A DNA stretch of 16,137 nucleotides from Lachnospiraceae bacterium (GTDB lineage: Bacteria; Bacillota; Clostridia; Lachnospirales; Lachnospiraceae). The stretch lies in assembly GCA_016301965.1 (NCBI GenBank), contig JAEDOO010000030.1:1-16137 (forward strand), read 5' to 3'. This document shows positions 6,492 to 13,501 of this stretch, piece after piece (position 1 is the first letter of the stretch; every line of letters starts with the position of its first letter). The notes below the pieces were generated by a model. That model worked only from the letters and a program-made list of their open reading frames with translations. It did no database searches and was not told the origin of the DNA. A program made the position numbers and the translations under genes.

Positions 6492-7064
6492 TTACCGTAA
6501 AAAGCCAAGTTTCGTATACGGGGATATTCTAAACCAGACCTTTCCTACGATATTGCTCCTTGTTACATTACCTATGTCCGCATAACGGCTATCTGCACTG
6601 TTGTTTCTGTTATCACCCAGGACAAAATATTCGTCATCTTTCAGTGTAATCTCTGTCTCAGCCAGTCCGGCATAGGAAATAGAGGGAAGATCCTTTTTTT
6701 CCATATATGTCACACCATTGATCATGATCTGTCCGTCACTGATCTGAATCTTTTCTCCCGGCAGACCAATGACTCGTTTAACGTGAAGACTGGCATTTGC
6801 CGAATCGTTGCTCTTAAACACAAGAATATCATCGCGATCCGGAGAGCCAAAGCGATAGGCCAGCGTATTGACCAGCACCGTATCTCCGATCGCAATAGTT
6901 GGTTCCATAGAACCCTCTGTCATTTCCACATTTTTACAGAAAAAAATGGAAAAAACAGCTCCCAGCACAATCGCTGCCGCAATCTGAAACACCCACAAGA
7001 GAACCGATTTCATCCGAATCCGGCCATGCAGATGTTCTTTTACGTAACGCATCCTTACACTCAT
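6492..7064 (-). CDS. lepB: Type I signal peptidase
   Basis: Signal peptidase I removes signal peptides from exported proteins at the outer face of the membrane. The 190-residue protein has a short basic cytoplasmic N-terminus, one membrane helix at about 21-42, and the catalytic box EGSMEPTI with nucleophile Ser52. The general base Lys96 is in HVKRVIGLPGE, and GDNRNNSADSR (150-160) is the third conserved box. This is the compact single-span type found in Gram-positive bacteria. The start at 7064 is supported by an AAGGGAG site seven bases upstream. It is inserted between rplS and rbgA, where Bacillus subtilis has no such gene, and is separated from rplS by 110 bases holding a perfect inverted repeat. 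Confidence 0.96.
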   Translation of the reverse strand: MSVRMRYVKEHLHGRIRMKSVLLWVFQIAAAIVLGAVFSIFFCKNVEMTEGSMEPTIAIGDTVLVNTLAYRFGSPDRDDILVFKSNDSANASLHVKRVIGLPGEKIQISDGQIMINGVTYMEKKDLPSISYAGLAETEITLKDDEYFVLGDNRNNSADSRYADIGNVTRSNIVGKVWFRISPYTKLGFLR

Positions 7065-7101
7065 TTTTATACTCCCTTATCTTTTGCCTCCATATACGGA
7101 A

Positions 7102-7135
7102 ACAGGGACAGGTGTCCTTTTGTACCTGTCCCTGT
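7102..7135. repeat. Perfect 12-bp inverted repeat between rplS and lepB
   Basis: ACAGGGACAGGT at 7102-7113 is exactly complementary to 7124-7135, with a ten-base loop. On the minus-strand transcript the stem lies 40 bases after the rplS stop and 38 bases before lepB. No T-run follows it on either strand, so it is not a standard intrinsic terminator. It could protect or punctuate the 3' end of the rplS message, be an RNA-processing site, or be a weak terminator lowering lepB expression. Confidence 0.75.
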
Positions 7136-7174
7136 GTAAATCCTTATGTGGACTGCTTACCAAAAACAGTCAGC

Positions 7175-7522
7175 TTATTTTACCAGCTCTTTAACTCTGG
7201 CAGCTTTACCAACACGGTCTCTTAAGTAGAACAGTTTGGCACGTCTTACTTTACCATGTCTTACAACCTCTACCTTTACTACATTCGGGGAATGCAGCGG
7301 CCAGGTCTTCTCTACGCCGATACCATTGGAAGTTTTTCTAACAGTGAAGGTCTCACGGTTTCCGCCGCCCTGTCTTTTCAGAACGATACCTTCGAAGATC
7401 TGGATACGTTCACGGTTACCCTCTTTGATTTTACCATGTACACGTACGGTATCACCTACGCAAAACTCCGGTACTTCGCTCTTCAGCTGTTCAGCCTCAA
7501 TGTTTTTAATAATGTCGTTCAT
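7175..7522 (-). CDS. rplS: 50S ribosomal protein L19
   Basis: L19 lies at the interface between the 50S and 30S subunits. The 115-residue product matches the family in length and sequence, including the motifs EFCVGDTVRVHGKIKEG, IQIFEGIVLKRQGGG, ETFTVRK, GVEKTWPLHSP and the basic C-terminus RAKLFYLRDR. The ATG at 7522 has AGGAG about eight bases upstream; the longer open frame to 7579 lacks support. It follows trmD by 83 bases, a gap with a possible promoter and a small hairpin leader, so it may be partly uncoupled from the upstream genes. Confidence 0.98.
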   Translation of the reverse strand: MNDIIKNIEAEQLKSEVPEFCVGDTVRVHGKIKEGNRERIQIFEGIVLKRQGGGNRETFTVRKTSNGIGVEKTWPLHSPNVVKVEVVRHGKVRRAKLFYLRDRVGKAARVKELVK

Positions 7523-7539
7523 ATCTATTCTCCTTTTTA

Positions 7540-7572
7540 TCTGGATGTTCTTAATACGCCTTTCGTACCAGA
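7540..7572 (-). promoter_or_regulatory. Small hairpin in the rplS leader, candidate L19 autoregulatory leader
   Basis: On the minus strand the leader reads TCTGG, TACG, loop AAAGG, CGTA, a ten-base bulge, then CCAGA. The two stems (five and four pairs) stack on the 5' side with a one-sided bulge on the 3' side. It ends 18 bases before the rplS ATG. Low-GC Gram-positive bacteria are known to carry an L19 leader at this position. I could not compare this hairpin with that family's consensus, so the identity is inferred from position only. Confidence 0.35.
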
Positions 7573-7599
7573 GGACCATCTTTTTCTACAACGTGTCAT

Positions 7600-7628
7600 A
7601 TTATACTATAGCTCACCCTCAGATGCAA
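7600..7628 (-). promoter_or_regulatory. Possible internal promoter for rplS
   Basis: On the minus strand a perfect TATAAT (7605-7600) lies 17 bases after TTGCAT (7628-7623). The -10 box starts just after the trmD stop codon. The -35 matches only the TTG core of the consensus. It would give a leader of about 70 bases containing the hairpin at 7540-7572, and let rplS be expressed more highly than trmD. Confidence 0.4.
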
Positions 7629-8349
7629 GGATTTTTTCCGCCAGAATACGCTCTTTTTTCGTCAGCTGCGCTGTTTCCAGCAGATCCGGACGCCATTTTG
7701 CCGTACGGATCACGGACTGTTCACGGCGCCAGGCATCCACGTTCGCATGATGGCCGGAAAGCAGCACCTCCGGTACTTCTTTTTCCCGCCATACTGCCGG
7801 ACGGGAATACTGGGGATATTCCAGAAGAGAATCCGCAAAAGATTCACCCACCGCAGACATGTCGTTGCCAAGTACGCCAGGCACCAGCCGGGAAATAGCA
7901 TCCATCATGACCAGTGACGGCAGCTCACCGCCAGTCAGCACATAATCACCGATAGATACCGGATCGGTAACAATTTCTTCCAGCACTCTTTCATCTATGC
8001 CCTCATAATGTCCGCAAAGAAAGATCAGATCCTCCTCTGCTGCAAATTCTTCTGCCATTTTCTGATTGAATACCCGTCCCTGGGGAGTCAGATAGATCAC
8101 ACGGACATCCCGACCTATCTTTTCTTTCACCGCCTCATAACAGCGGTACACCGGCTCTGCCTGCATGACCATACCCGCGCCCCCGCCGTATGGGTAATCA
8201 TCCACCCGCATATGCTTATTCACAGCATAATCCCGGATATTGACGGCATCCAGCTGCAACAGCCCTTTTTCCATGGCTCTTCCGGTAATGCTGGAATGAA
8301 ATCCCTGTTCGATCATTTCCGGAAATAATGTCATTACATGAAACTTCAC
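7606..8349 (-). CDS. trmD: tRNA (guanine-N1)-methyltransferase, position 37
   Basis: TrmD methylates G37 next to the anticodon using S-adenosylmethionine, preventing +1 frameshifting. The 247-residue protein has the family length and its knotted SPOUT-fold motifs: PYGGGAGMVM (53-62), LTPQGR (87-92), CGHYEGIDER (112-121) and SIGDYVLTGGELP (132-144). The start codon is GTG at 8349, chosen because AAGGAG lies about seven bases upstream and the protein then begins with the usual MKFHVMTLFPE. The ribosome binding site sits next to the rimM stop, only 12 bases away, indicating coupling with rimM. The rimM-trmD-rplS order is widely conserved. Confidence 0.98.
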   Translation of the reverse strand: MKFHVMTLFPEMIEQGFHSSITGRAMEKGLLQLDAVNIRDYAVNKHMRVDDYPYGGGAGMVMQAEPVYRCYEAVKEKIGRDVRVIYLTPQGRVFNQKMAEEFAAEEDLIFLCGHYEGIDERVLEEIVTDPVSIGDYVLTGGELPSLVMMDAISRLVPGVLGNDMSAVGESFADSLLEYPQYSRPAVWREKEVPEVLLSGHHANVDAWRREQSVIRTAKWRPDLLETAQLTKKERILAEKILASEGEL

Positions 8350-8361
8350 AGGCCCGCTCCT

Positions 8362-8871
8362 TTATTCCACCAGACCATCCAGAAGATGAATGGTCATACG
8401 GTTTTCTTCCACAGATACAGCCTTCACACAGTCTGCGATCGCCGGCAGCAATACCTCTCCATGAGAAAGGCTGGCAATTACATATACATCGTTAGCTGCT
8501 GACTGCATGACATCACGGATCTTTCCAAAATGTTCACCGTCTTCAAGGTAAACATCCATGCCCAGAAGATCTGCCACATAATACTCGTCCTCCTGAAGCG
8601 GCACAGCCTGCTCTCTGGGCACATACAGCCCGCGGTTTCTGTACATCTGAATAGATTCAATAGTATCATATCCCTTGAATTTGATAATGACCATCTGCTT
8701 AAAAAAGCGTACTTTCTCAACTTCAAGAGACATATATCCCTTCTGTGTGTCCAAAAGTACTTCTTTTAATTTAAGAAAACGTCTGGGGTCATCCGTTGTA
8801 GGATAAACCTTTACTTCACCATGTACTCCGTGGGTAGACGATATCACACCCACCTGAAAAAACTGTTCCAT
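8362..8871 (-). CDS. rimM: 16S rRNA processing and 30S maturation factor RimM
   Basis: RimM binds ribosomal protein S19 and helps mature the head of the 30S subunit. The 169-residue protein shows the N-terminal RimM barrel signature VGVISSTHGVHGEVKVYPTTDDPRRF (about 8-33) and a C-terminal PRC-barrel region with EYYVADLLGMDVYLEDG (96-112) and HGEVLLPAI. An AAGGA site precedes the ATG at 8871. The gene begins only about 25 bases after the T-run of a terminator-like hairpin, so its level probably depends on read-through from rpsP-khpA. Confidence 0.96.
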   Translation of the reverse strand: MEQFFQVGVISSTHGVHGEVKVYPTTDDPRRFLKLKEVLLDTQKGYMSLEVEKVRFFKQMVIIKFKGYDTIESIQMYRNRGLYVPREQAVPLQEDEYYVADLLGMDVYLEDGEHFGKIRDVMQSAANDVYVIASLSHGEVLLPAIADCVKAVSVEENRMTIHLLDGLVE

Positions 8872-8895
8872 ACTCTTTTCCTTATGCTTTATGAT

Positions 8896-8938
8896 AAAAA
8901 AACTGCTGTGCCTGACAGTTTCCTGCCAAACACAGCAG
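8896..8938 (-). terminator. Intrinsic terminator or attenuator between khpA and rimM
   Basis: On the minus strand CTGCTGTG (8938-8931) pairs with CACAGCAG (8910-8903). Inside it GGCAG, loop GAAA and CTGTC form a second stem capped by a GNRA tetraloop. Seven T residues follow immediately (8902-8896). The plus strand also has seven T residues shortly after the stem (8942-8948), so the element could work both ways. It lies between khpA and rimM, whose genes run in the same direction. Confidence 0.85.
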
Positions 8939-8946
8939 CTATTTTT

Positions 8947-9177
8947 TTACTGCAGGATTTCTACAATCACTTTCTTGTCTGACTTGGAGGATGCAGCTTT
9001 AACAACCGCACGGATCGCTTTCGCGATACGTCCCTGTCTTCCAATCACTTTACCCATGTCGGAAGGATCCACCTTCAGCTCAACAACAATGGCATCATCG
9101 GTTTCGGTTTCTGTGGTAACAACTTCTTCCGGTTTTTCTACGAGAGCTTTTGCAATTACTTCAACTAACTCTTTCAT
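8947..9177 (-). CDS. khpA: KH-domain RNA-binding protein KhpA (YlqC)
   Basis: This 76-residue protein consists almost wholly of one type II KH domain. The GxxG nucleic-acid-binding loop is GRQG within MGKVIGRQGRIAKAIR (about 41-56). KhpA works with KhpB (Jag/EloR) as an RNA-binding pair that affects cell division and elongation in Gram-positive bacteria. A GGGAGG site lies six bases before the ATG. It follows rpsP by 17 bases, the usual neighbour in Firmicutes, and its stop codon abuts a strong terminator hairpin, so rpsP-khpA is probably the main end of that transcript. Confidence 0.95.
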   Translation of the reverse strand: MKELVEVIAKALVEKPEEVVTTETETDDAIVVELKVDPSDMGKVIGRQGRIAKAIRAVVKAASSKSDKKVIVEILQ

Positions 9178-9194
9178 TACAACCTCCCGATAGA

Positions 9195-9440
9195 TTACTT
9201 CTCGATGCCTGCCATTTTTAAGATCTTGGCAACAACTTCTGTCGGCTGAGCGCCGTTAGCAAGCCATTTTTTTGCAGCTTCCTCATCTACTTTGTATACG
9301 CTCGGATCCTGGTTCGGATCATAGGTACCGATCTCTTCGATGAAACGTCCGTCTCTCGGGGATCTGGAATCAGCTACGATGATTCTATAAACAGGAGCTT
9401 TCTTCTTTCCCATTCTTCTTAATCTGATTTTAACTGCCAT
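9195..9440 (-). CDS. rpsP: 30S ribosomal protein S16
   Basis: S16 is an early-binding protein of the 30S subunit body. The 81-residue product starts with the standard MAVKIRLRRMGKKK and continues with PVYRIIVADSRSPRDGRFIEEIGTYDP (16-42), which is diagnostic. An AAGGAGG box precedes the ATG at 9440 with a slightly long spacer of ten bases. It follows ffh by 71 bases. That gap is AT-rich and has only a weak hairpin (AAGGA with TCCTT, 9488-9502), and I found no convincing promoter in it. Confidence 0.98.
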   Translation of the reverse strand: MAVKIRLRRMGKKKAPVYRIIVADSRSPRDGRFIEEIGTYDPNQDPSVYKVDEEAAKKWLANGAQPTEVVAKILKMAGIEK

Positions 9441-9511
9441 GATGCATTTACCTCCTTATAGTATTCGAAAATTCATATATATTTAGAAAGGATACAGTCC
9501 TTATCTACGAT

Positions 9512-10861
9512 TTAAAACGGCAGGCGGAATCCTCCGCGTTTGCCCTTCTTGCCCATCATCCCGGGCATCTGTTTCATCATCTTGCGGGTCTGTTCAAACT
9601 GCTTGATAAAACGGTTAACTTCGCTGATATCTACACCGGCGCCCTTGGCAATCCGCTGCTTACGGGATACATTCAAAATATCCGGATTAGAGCGTTCCTT
9701 AGGCGTCATGGCAAGAACAATAGCTTCCTTACGGGCCAGATCTTTCTCATCGATCATGCTCTCGATATCTTTCATCTTGCCACCGACACCCATGCCTGGC
9801 AGCATACTTAAGACACTGGAAATACCGCCCATATTTTTCATCTGGTTCATGCTTTCGAGATAATCATCGAAACCAAACTGAGCCTTTTTGAGCTTCTGTT
9901 CCATCTCCCGGGCTTTTTCTTCGTCGATGCTGGCCTGTGCCTTTTCGATCAGGCTCATCACATCGCCCATACCCAGAATACGTGAAGCCATACGATCGGG
10001 ATAAAACTGTTCCAGATCAGAAAGTTTCTCACCCATACCCACGTACAGAATCGGTTTGCCGCTGATAGCCTTGATGGAAAGAGCGGCACCGCCTCTGGCA
10101 TCACCGTCCAGCTTTGTCAGGATAACACCATCGATGCCTACATCCTGATTAAAGGTTTCAGACACATTCACGGCATTCTGTCCTGTGGTAGCATCCACCA
10201 CAAGAATCGTCTGGTCGATCTGTACAGCCGCCTTAATATCCTTAAGCTCCTGCATCATGTCTTCATCGACCTGCTGACGTCCCGCCGTATCAATGATCAC
10301 TACATTTTTCTTTGTCTGTCTGGCGTGCTCTATGGACGCTTTTGCGATATCCACAGGACTCTTCTGGTCACCCATGGAAAATACTTCAACGCCCTGTTTT
10401 TCGCCGTTGATCTTCAACTGCTCAATAGCGGCCGGCCGATAGACATCTCCTGCCACCAGAAGCGGCTGGCGTCCCTTAGCCTTTAACTTACCGGCGATCT
10501 TGGCTGAAGTAGTCGTCTTACCGGAACCCTGCAGACCCACCATCAGGATCGTGGTGATCTCATTTCCCGGGCGAAGGACGATCTCCGTCGTCTCAGAACC
10601 CATCAGTTTGATCAGCTCTTCGTTAACGATCTTGATCACCATCTGTCCCGGATTCAGTCCGGTCATGACATCCTGTCCAATAGCCCGCTCCTGCACTGCC
10701 TTGGTAAACTGCTTTACGACCTTAAAGCTGACATCAGCTTCCAGAAGCGCCATTTTGACTTCACGAAGGGCTGTTTTTACATCAGCCTCCGTAAGACGGC
10801 CTTTGCTTCTCAGGTTTTTGAATACATTCTGCAGTTTCTCAGTCAAGCTGTCAAATGCCAT
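9512..10861 (-). CDS. ffh: Signal recognition particle protein Ffh (SRP54)
   Basis: Ffh binds signal sequences on nascent chains and, with SRP RNA and FtsY, delivers ribosomes to the membrane. The 449 residues show the N domain (1-95), then the SRP GTPase domain with GLQGSGKTTT (109-118), DTAGRQ (191-196) and TKLDGDARGG (249-258). The methionine-rich M domain follows (about 325-449), with the RNA-binding segment SNPDILNVSRKQRIAKGAG. The length is typical. A GGGAGA site precedes the ATG. It lies 19 bases after ylxM, its usual upstream partner. The SRP RNA gene (ffs) is not in this window. Confidence 0.98.
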   Translation of the reverse strand: MAFDSLTEKLQNVFKNLRSKGRLTEADVKTALREVKMALLEADVSFKVVKQFTKAVQERAIGQDVMTGLNPGQMVIKIVNEELIKLMGSETTEIVLRPGNEITTILMVGLQGSGKTTTSAKIAGKLKAKGRQPLLVAGDVYRPAAIEQLKINGEKQGVEVFSMGDQKSPVDIAKASIEHARQTKKNVVIIDTAGRQQVDEDMMQELKDIKAAVQIDQTILVVDATTGQNAVNVSETFNQDVGIDGVILTKLDGDARGGAALSIKAISGKPILYVGMGEKLSDLEQFYPDRMASRILGMGDVMSLIEKAQASIDEEKAREMEQKLKKAQFGFDDYLESMNQMKNMGGISSVLSMLPGMGVGGKMKDIESMIDEKDLARKEAIVLAMTPKERSNPDILNVSRKQRIAKGAGVDISEVNRFIKQFEQTRKMMKQMPGMMGKKGKRGGFRLPF

Positions 10862-10880
10862 ATAACATCTCCCAGGGAAC

Positions 10881-11225
10881 TTACAGTTCCTCCATTATGC
10901 TGTCGGAAATCTCCGCCACAGTTTTTTTTACTTCTTCCAGATTATCCGCCGTACATTCGGAAACTGTCTCCCGGATACGGCCAACCTTTGCTTTCAGATC
11001 CAGAAATCGCTTTACAAGCATCAGTCGCTCTTCATACCCGGCCAGCAGCTTATCCACACGCTTTACCTGGTCATGCACACCCTGACGGCTGATGCCAAGC
11101 TCTGCGGCCACCTCGCTGATCGAATAATCGTTGAGGACTACGTCCTCATATATTTCTCTCTGATGTTCTGTCAACAGCTCTCCGTAAAAATCATACAGCA
11201 AAGCTTTCTCAACAAATGCTTCCAT
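10881..11225 (-). CDS. ylxM: YlxM family helix-turn-helix protein (UPF0122)
   Basis: YlxM is a small sigma-region-4-like helix-turn-helix protein encoded next to ffh in Firmicutes; in Streptococcus it binds SRP components and modulates Ffh-FtsY GTPase activity. The helix-turn-helix is visible as LNDYSISEVAAELGISRQGVHDQVKRV, followed by a charged helical tail. I chose the ATG at 11225 (114 residues), with AAGGTG about six bases upstream. The alternative GTG at 11234 would lie inside that ribosome binding site. A good promoter sits immediately upstream, so ylxM appears to head its own ylxM-ffh-rpsP-khpA unit. Confidence 0.93.
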   Translation of the reverse strand: MEAFVEKALLYDFYGELLTEHQREIYEDVVLNDYSISEVAAELGISRQGVHDQVKRVDKLLAGYEERLMLVKRFLDLKAKVGRIRETVSECTADNLEEVKKTVAEISDSIMEEL

Positions 11226-11241
11226 TTCCAACACCTTGGTT

Positions 11242-11270
11242 ATCTTACACTACGAGTTACAGTATGTCAA
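11242..11270 (-). promoter_or_regulatory. Sigma-A promoter of the ylxM-ffh unit
   Basis: On the minus strand a perfect TTGACA (11270-11265) is followed after exactly 17 bases by TAAGAT (11247-11242). The expected start is near 11234-11236. This leaves a leader of only about ten bases before the ylxM ATG, and places the ribosome binding site at the extreme 5' end of the message. Confidence 0.7.
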
Positions 11271-11288
11271 GCATTTTTTCTTGACATA
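11263..11288. repeat. Inverted repeat covering the -35 box of the ylxM promoter
   Basis: TATGTCAAG (11263-11271) and CTTGACATA (11280-11288) are perfect nine-base complements separated by eight bases. The left arm contains the -35 hexamer of the ylxM promoter. A symmetrical site of this size at a -35 box looks like a repressor operator. It could also form an RNA hairpin at the end of the ilvA transcript, although no T-run follows it. Confidence 0.6.
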
Positions 11289-11321
11289 AATATATTTTTT
11301 CTTCATCTATTGTGTTTTCTT

Positions 11322-12542
11322 TTAAAGATTAGGACGGATCAGCTTCGGTCTGAATCCCTGATTCTCCAGTTCTTTTAAGATCATCTCTTTATGCTCTGTT
11401 CCAAAAGCCTCCATGGTGATCTTTAACTCAACAGCAGCGTTTCTGTTGGTACTGAAGAACTGGTTATGATCCAGACGGATAACGTTTCCGCGAAGATTTG
11501 CGATCAGGCTGGAAACACGTACCAGCTCACCCGGTTTATCCGGCATCAATACGGATACGGTAAATATCCTGTCTCTGGCGATCAGACCATTCTGCACCAC
11601 AGATGACATAGTGATCACATCCATATTGCCGCCGCTTAAGATGGATACCACTTTTTTACCCTTGACATCCAGATGTTTCAGCGCTGCCACCGTAAGAAGA
11701 CCGGAGTTTTCTACGACCATCTTGTGATTTTCCACCATATCCAGGAAAGCCACGATCAGCTCATCATCTTCCACCGTAATAATGTCATCCAGATTTTGCT
11801 GAATATATGGGAAAATCTTTTCTCCCGGTGTTTTTACCGCAGTACCGTCAGCAATGGTATTGGCATCATCCAGCGTGCATACTTTTCCCGCTTCCAGAGA
11901 CACCTGCATACAATTAGCATTCAAGGGTTCCACACCGATGACTTTGATATTGGGTTTGAGCATCTTGGCCAGGGTAGATACACCGGTAGCCAGTCCGCCG
12001 CCGCCGATGGGAACCAGAATAATGTCCACCAGAGGCAGTTCCTGGATGATCTCCATGGCAATCGTTCCCTGTCCCGTAGCCACGGCCAGATCATCAAAGG
12101 GATGAATAAACGTATAGCCATGTTCATCTGCCAGTTCATAGGCATGGGCACAGGCCTCATCATAATTGTCACCGTACAGAACAGTCTCCACACCATAACT
12201 CTTGGTCCGCTCCACTTTGATCAGCGGTGTGGTGGTAGGCATAACAATAGTAGCCTTCACGCCGTAAGCCTTTGCCGCATAGGCCACACCCTGGGCATGG
12301 TTGCCGGCAGAAGCAGTGATCAGTCCCTTTGCCTTTTCTTCTTCGGATAACGTAGAGATCTTATAATATGCTCCTCTGAGCTTATATGCGCCCGTGTACT
12401 GCATATTTTCCGGTTTAAGATAAATCTTGTTGCCGTAGCGGTCGCTGAAGACCTTGCTGTAAAGCAGCTTCGTCTCCCGGGTCACCTGATGTACGATCTC
12501 GGTGGCCTCCTCAAATTTTTCCAATGTCAACATTTCTTCCAT
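11322..12542 (-). CDS. ilvA: Threonine ammonia-lyase (threonine deaminase) with C-terminal ACT domain
   Basis: The enzyme uses pyridoxal phosphate to convert threonine to 2-oxobutanoate and ammonia, the first step toward isoleucine. In the 406 residues the cofactor lysine is Lys54 in GAYKLRGAYY, followed by ITASAGNHAQG (75-85), the phosphate-binding GGGGLATG (180-187) and the SGGN segment near 300. A single C-terminal ACT domain (about 327-406, FTVSVLMPDKPGELVRVSSLI) indicates amino-acid regulation. This is the short single-ACT type, which can be biosynthetic (IlvA) or catabolic (TdcB), so the symbol is tentative. An AGGAGG site precedes the ATG at 12542. It sits 14 bases after ftsY, breaking the usual ftsY-ylxM-ffh order. 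No attenuator or T-box lies in front of it. Confidence 0.93.
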   Translation of the reverse strand: MEEMLTLEKFEEATEIVHQVTRETKLLYSKVFSDRYGNKIYLKPENMQYTGAYKLRGAYYKISTLSEEEKAKGLITASAGNHAQGVAYAAKAYGVKATIVMPTTTPLIKVERTKSYGVETVLYGDNYDEACAHAYELADEHGYTFIHPFDDLAVATGQGTIAMEIIQELPLVDIILVPIGGGGLATGVSTLAKMLKPNIKVIGVEPLNANCMQVSLEAGKVCTLDDANTIADGTAVKTPGEKIFPYIQQNLDDIITVEDDELIVAFLDMVENHKMVVENSGLLTVAALKHLDVKGKKVVSILSGGNMDVITMSSVVQNGLIARDRIFTVSVLMPDKPGELVRVSSLIANLRGNVIRLDHNQFFSTNRNAAVELKITMEAFGTEHKEMILKELENQGFRPKLIRPNL

Positions 12543-12556
12543 CCTGTTTTCCTCCT

Positions 12557-13489
12557 CTAGTTCTCTGTACGGAATAATGCCTCAACATACTGATCCGGAT
12601 CAAATTTTTCCAGATCATCTATGGTCTCGCCAACACCGATATATTTTACCGGGATATCCAGCTCAGACTGGATCGCCACGGCAATACCGCCTTTGGCTGT
12701 ACCGTCAAGCTTTGTCAGAACGATACCTGTCAGCTTTGTCACCTCACTGAACTGACGGGCCTGCATCAGAGCGTTCTGTCCTGTAGAACCGTCTAATACT
12801 AACAAGGTCTCCAGATACGCATCCGGATATTCTCTCTCGATCACACGGGAGATCTTGCCCAGCTCCTGCATCAGGTTTTTCTTATTATGAAGACGTCCTG
12901 CCGTATCACACAAAAGAATATCCACATTTCTGGCTTTTGCCGCCTGCACAGCATCATAAACGATGGCTGCGGGATCTGCGCCCTCCTGGCCGCCGATCAT
13001 CTCCACACCGGCTCTCTCTGCCCATACGGACAGCTGGGTGCCGGCAGCCGCGCGGAAAGTATCCGCTGCCGCGATCAGCACTTTCTTGCCTTCGTTTTTC
13101 ATTTTTCCTGCCAGTTTGCCTACAGTCGTGGTCTTACCGACACCATTGACACCAACTACCAGAACTACGGATTTCCTCTTTTCAAATTCGTAATCATCCT
13201 CACTGGTCTTCATCTGCTCACGGATCGTACGGATCAGCAGATCACGGCAGGCCATGGGCTCATGGATCTTCTGTTCCTTCACCTGTTCTCTCAGACGTTC
13301 GAGGATCTTCTCTGTGGTAGCAACCCCCAGATCACCCATGATCAGAGTTTCTTCCAATTCCTCATAAAAATCTTCATCGATCTTTGAAAAACCGCTGAAA
13401 ATAGCATCCATGCCGGATACCACCGTATCTCTTGTCTTGGCCAGTCCGGCTACCAGACGTTTAAAAAAACCTTTTTTTTCTTCAGCCAT
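12557..13489 (-). CDS. ftsY: Signal recognition particle receptor FtsY
   Basis: FtsY is the membrane-associated SRP receptor and forms a GTP-dependent complex with Ffh. The 310-residue protein has the N domain (about 1-100), GVNGVGKTTT (113-122), DTAGRLHNKK (195-204), TKLDGTAKGG (259-268) and the terminal GVGETIDDLEKFDP. It lacks the long acidic A domain of E. coli FtsY. Membrane contact probably uses the basic amphipathic start (KKGFFKRLVAGLAK), as in other Gram-positive bacteria. AGGAG precedes the ATG. It starts 12 bases after the smc stop, the conserved smc-ftsY order of Firmicutes. Confidence 0.98.
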   Translation of the reverse strand: MAEEKKGFFKRLVAGLAKTRDTVVSGMDAIFSGFSKIDEDFYEELEETLIMGDLGVATTEKILERLREQVKEQKIHEPMACRDLLIRTIREQMKTSEDDYEFEKRKSVVLVVGVNGVGKTTTVGKLAGKMKNEGKKVLIAAADTFRAAAGTQLSVWAERAGVEMIGGQEGADPAAIVYDAVQAAKARNVDILLCDTAGRLHNKKNLMQELGKISRVIEREYPDAYLETLLVLDGSTGQNALMQARQFSEVTKLTGIVLTKLDGTAKGGIAVAIQSELDIPVKYIGVGETIDDLEKFDPDQYVEALFRTEN

Positions 13490-13501
13490 ATTTTCTCTCT
13501 C

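Noticed and set aside
8891..8919. Promoter for rimM using TATCAT at 8896-8891
   Set aside because: The hexamer overlaps the terminator T-run and no TTG-type -35 box is found 17 bases upstream.
9488..9502. Hairpin AAGGA/TCCTT after ffh as a terminator
   Set aside because: The stem has only five pairs with two G-C pairs and an AT-rich rather than T-run tail. It is too weak to call.
11281..11309. Plus-strand promoter starting from TTGACA at 11281
   Set aside because: The TTGACA is the mirror arm of the inverted repeat. No acceptable -10 box lies 16-18 bases downstream, and it would only transcribe antisense to ilvA.
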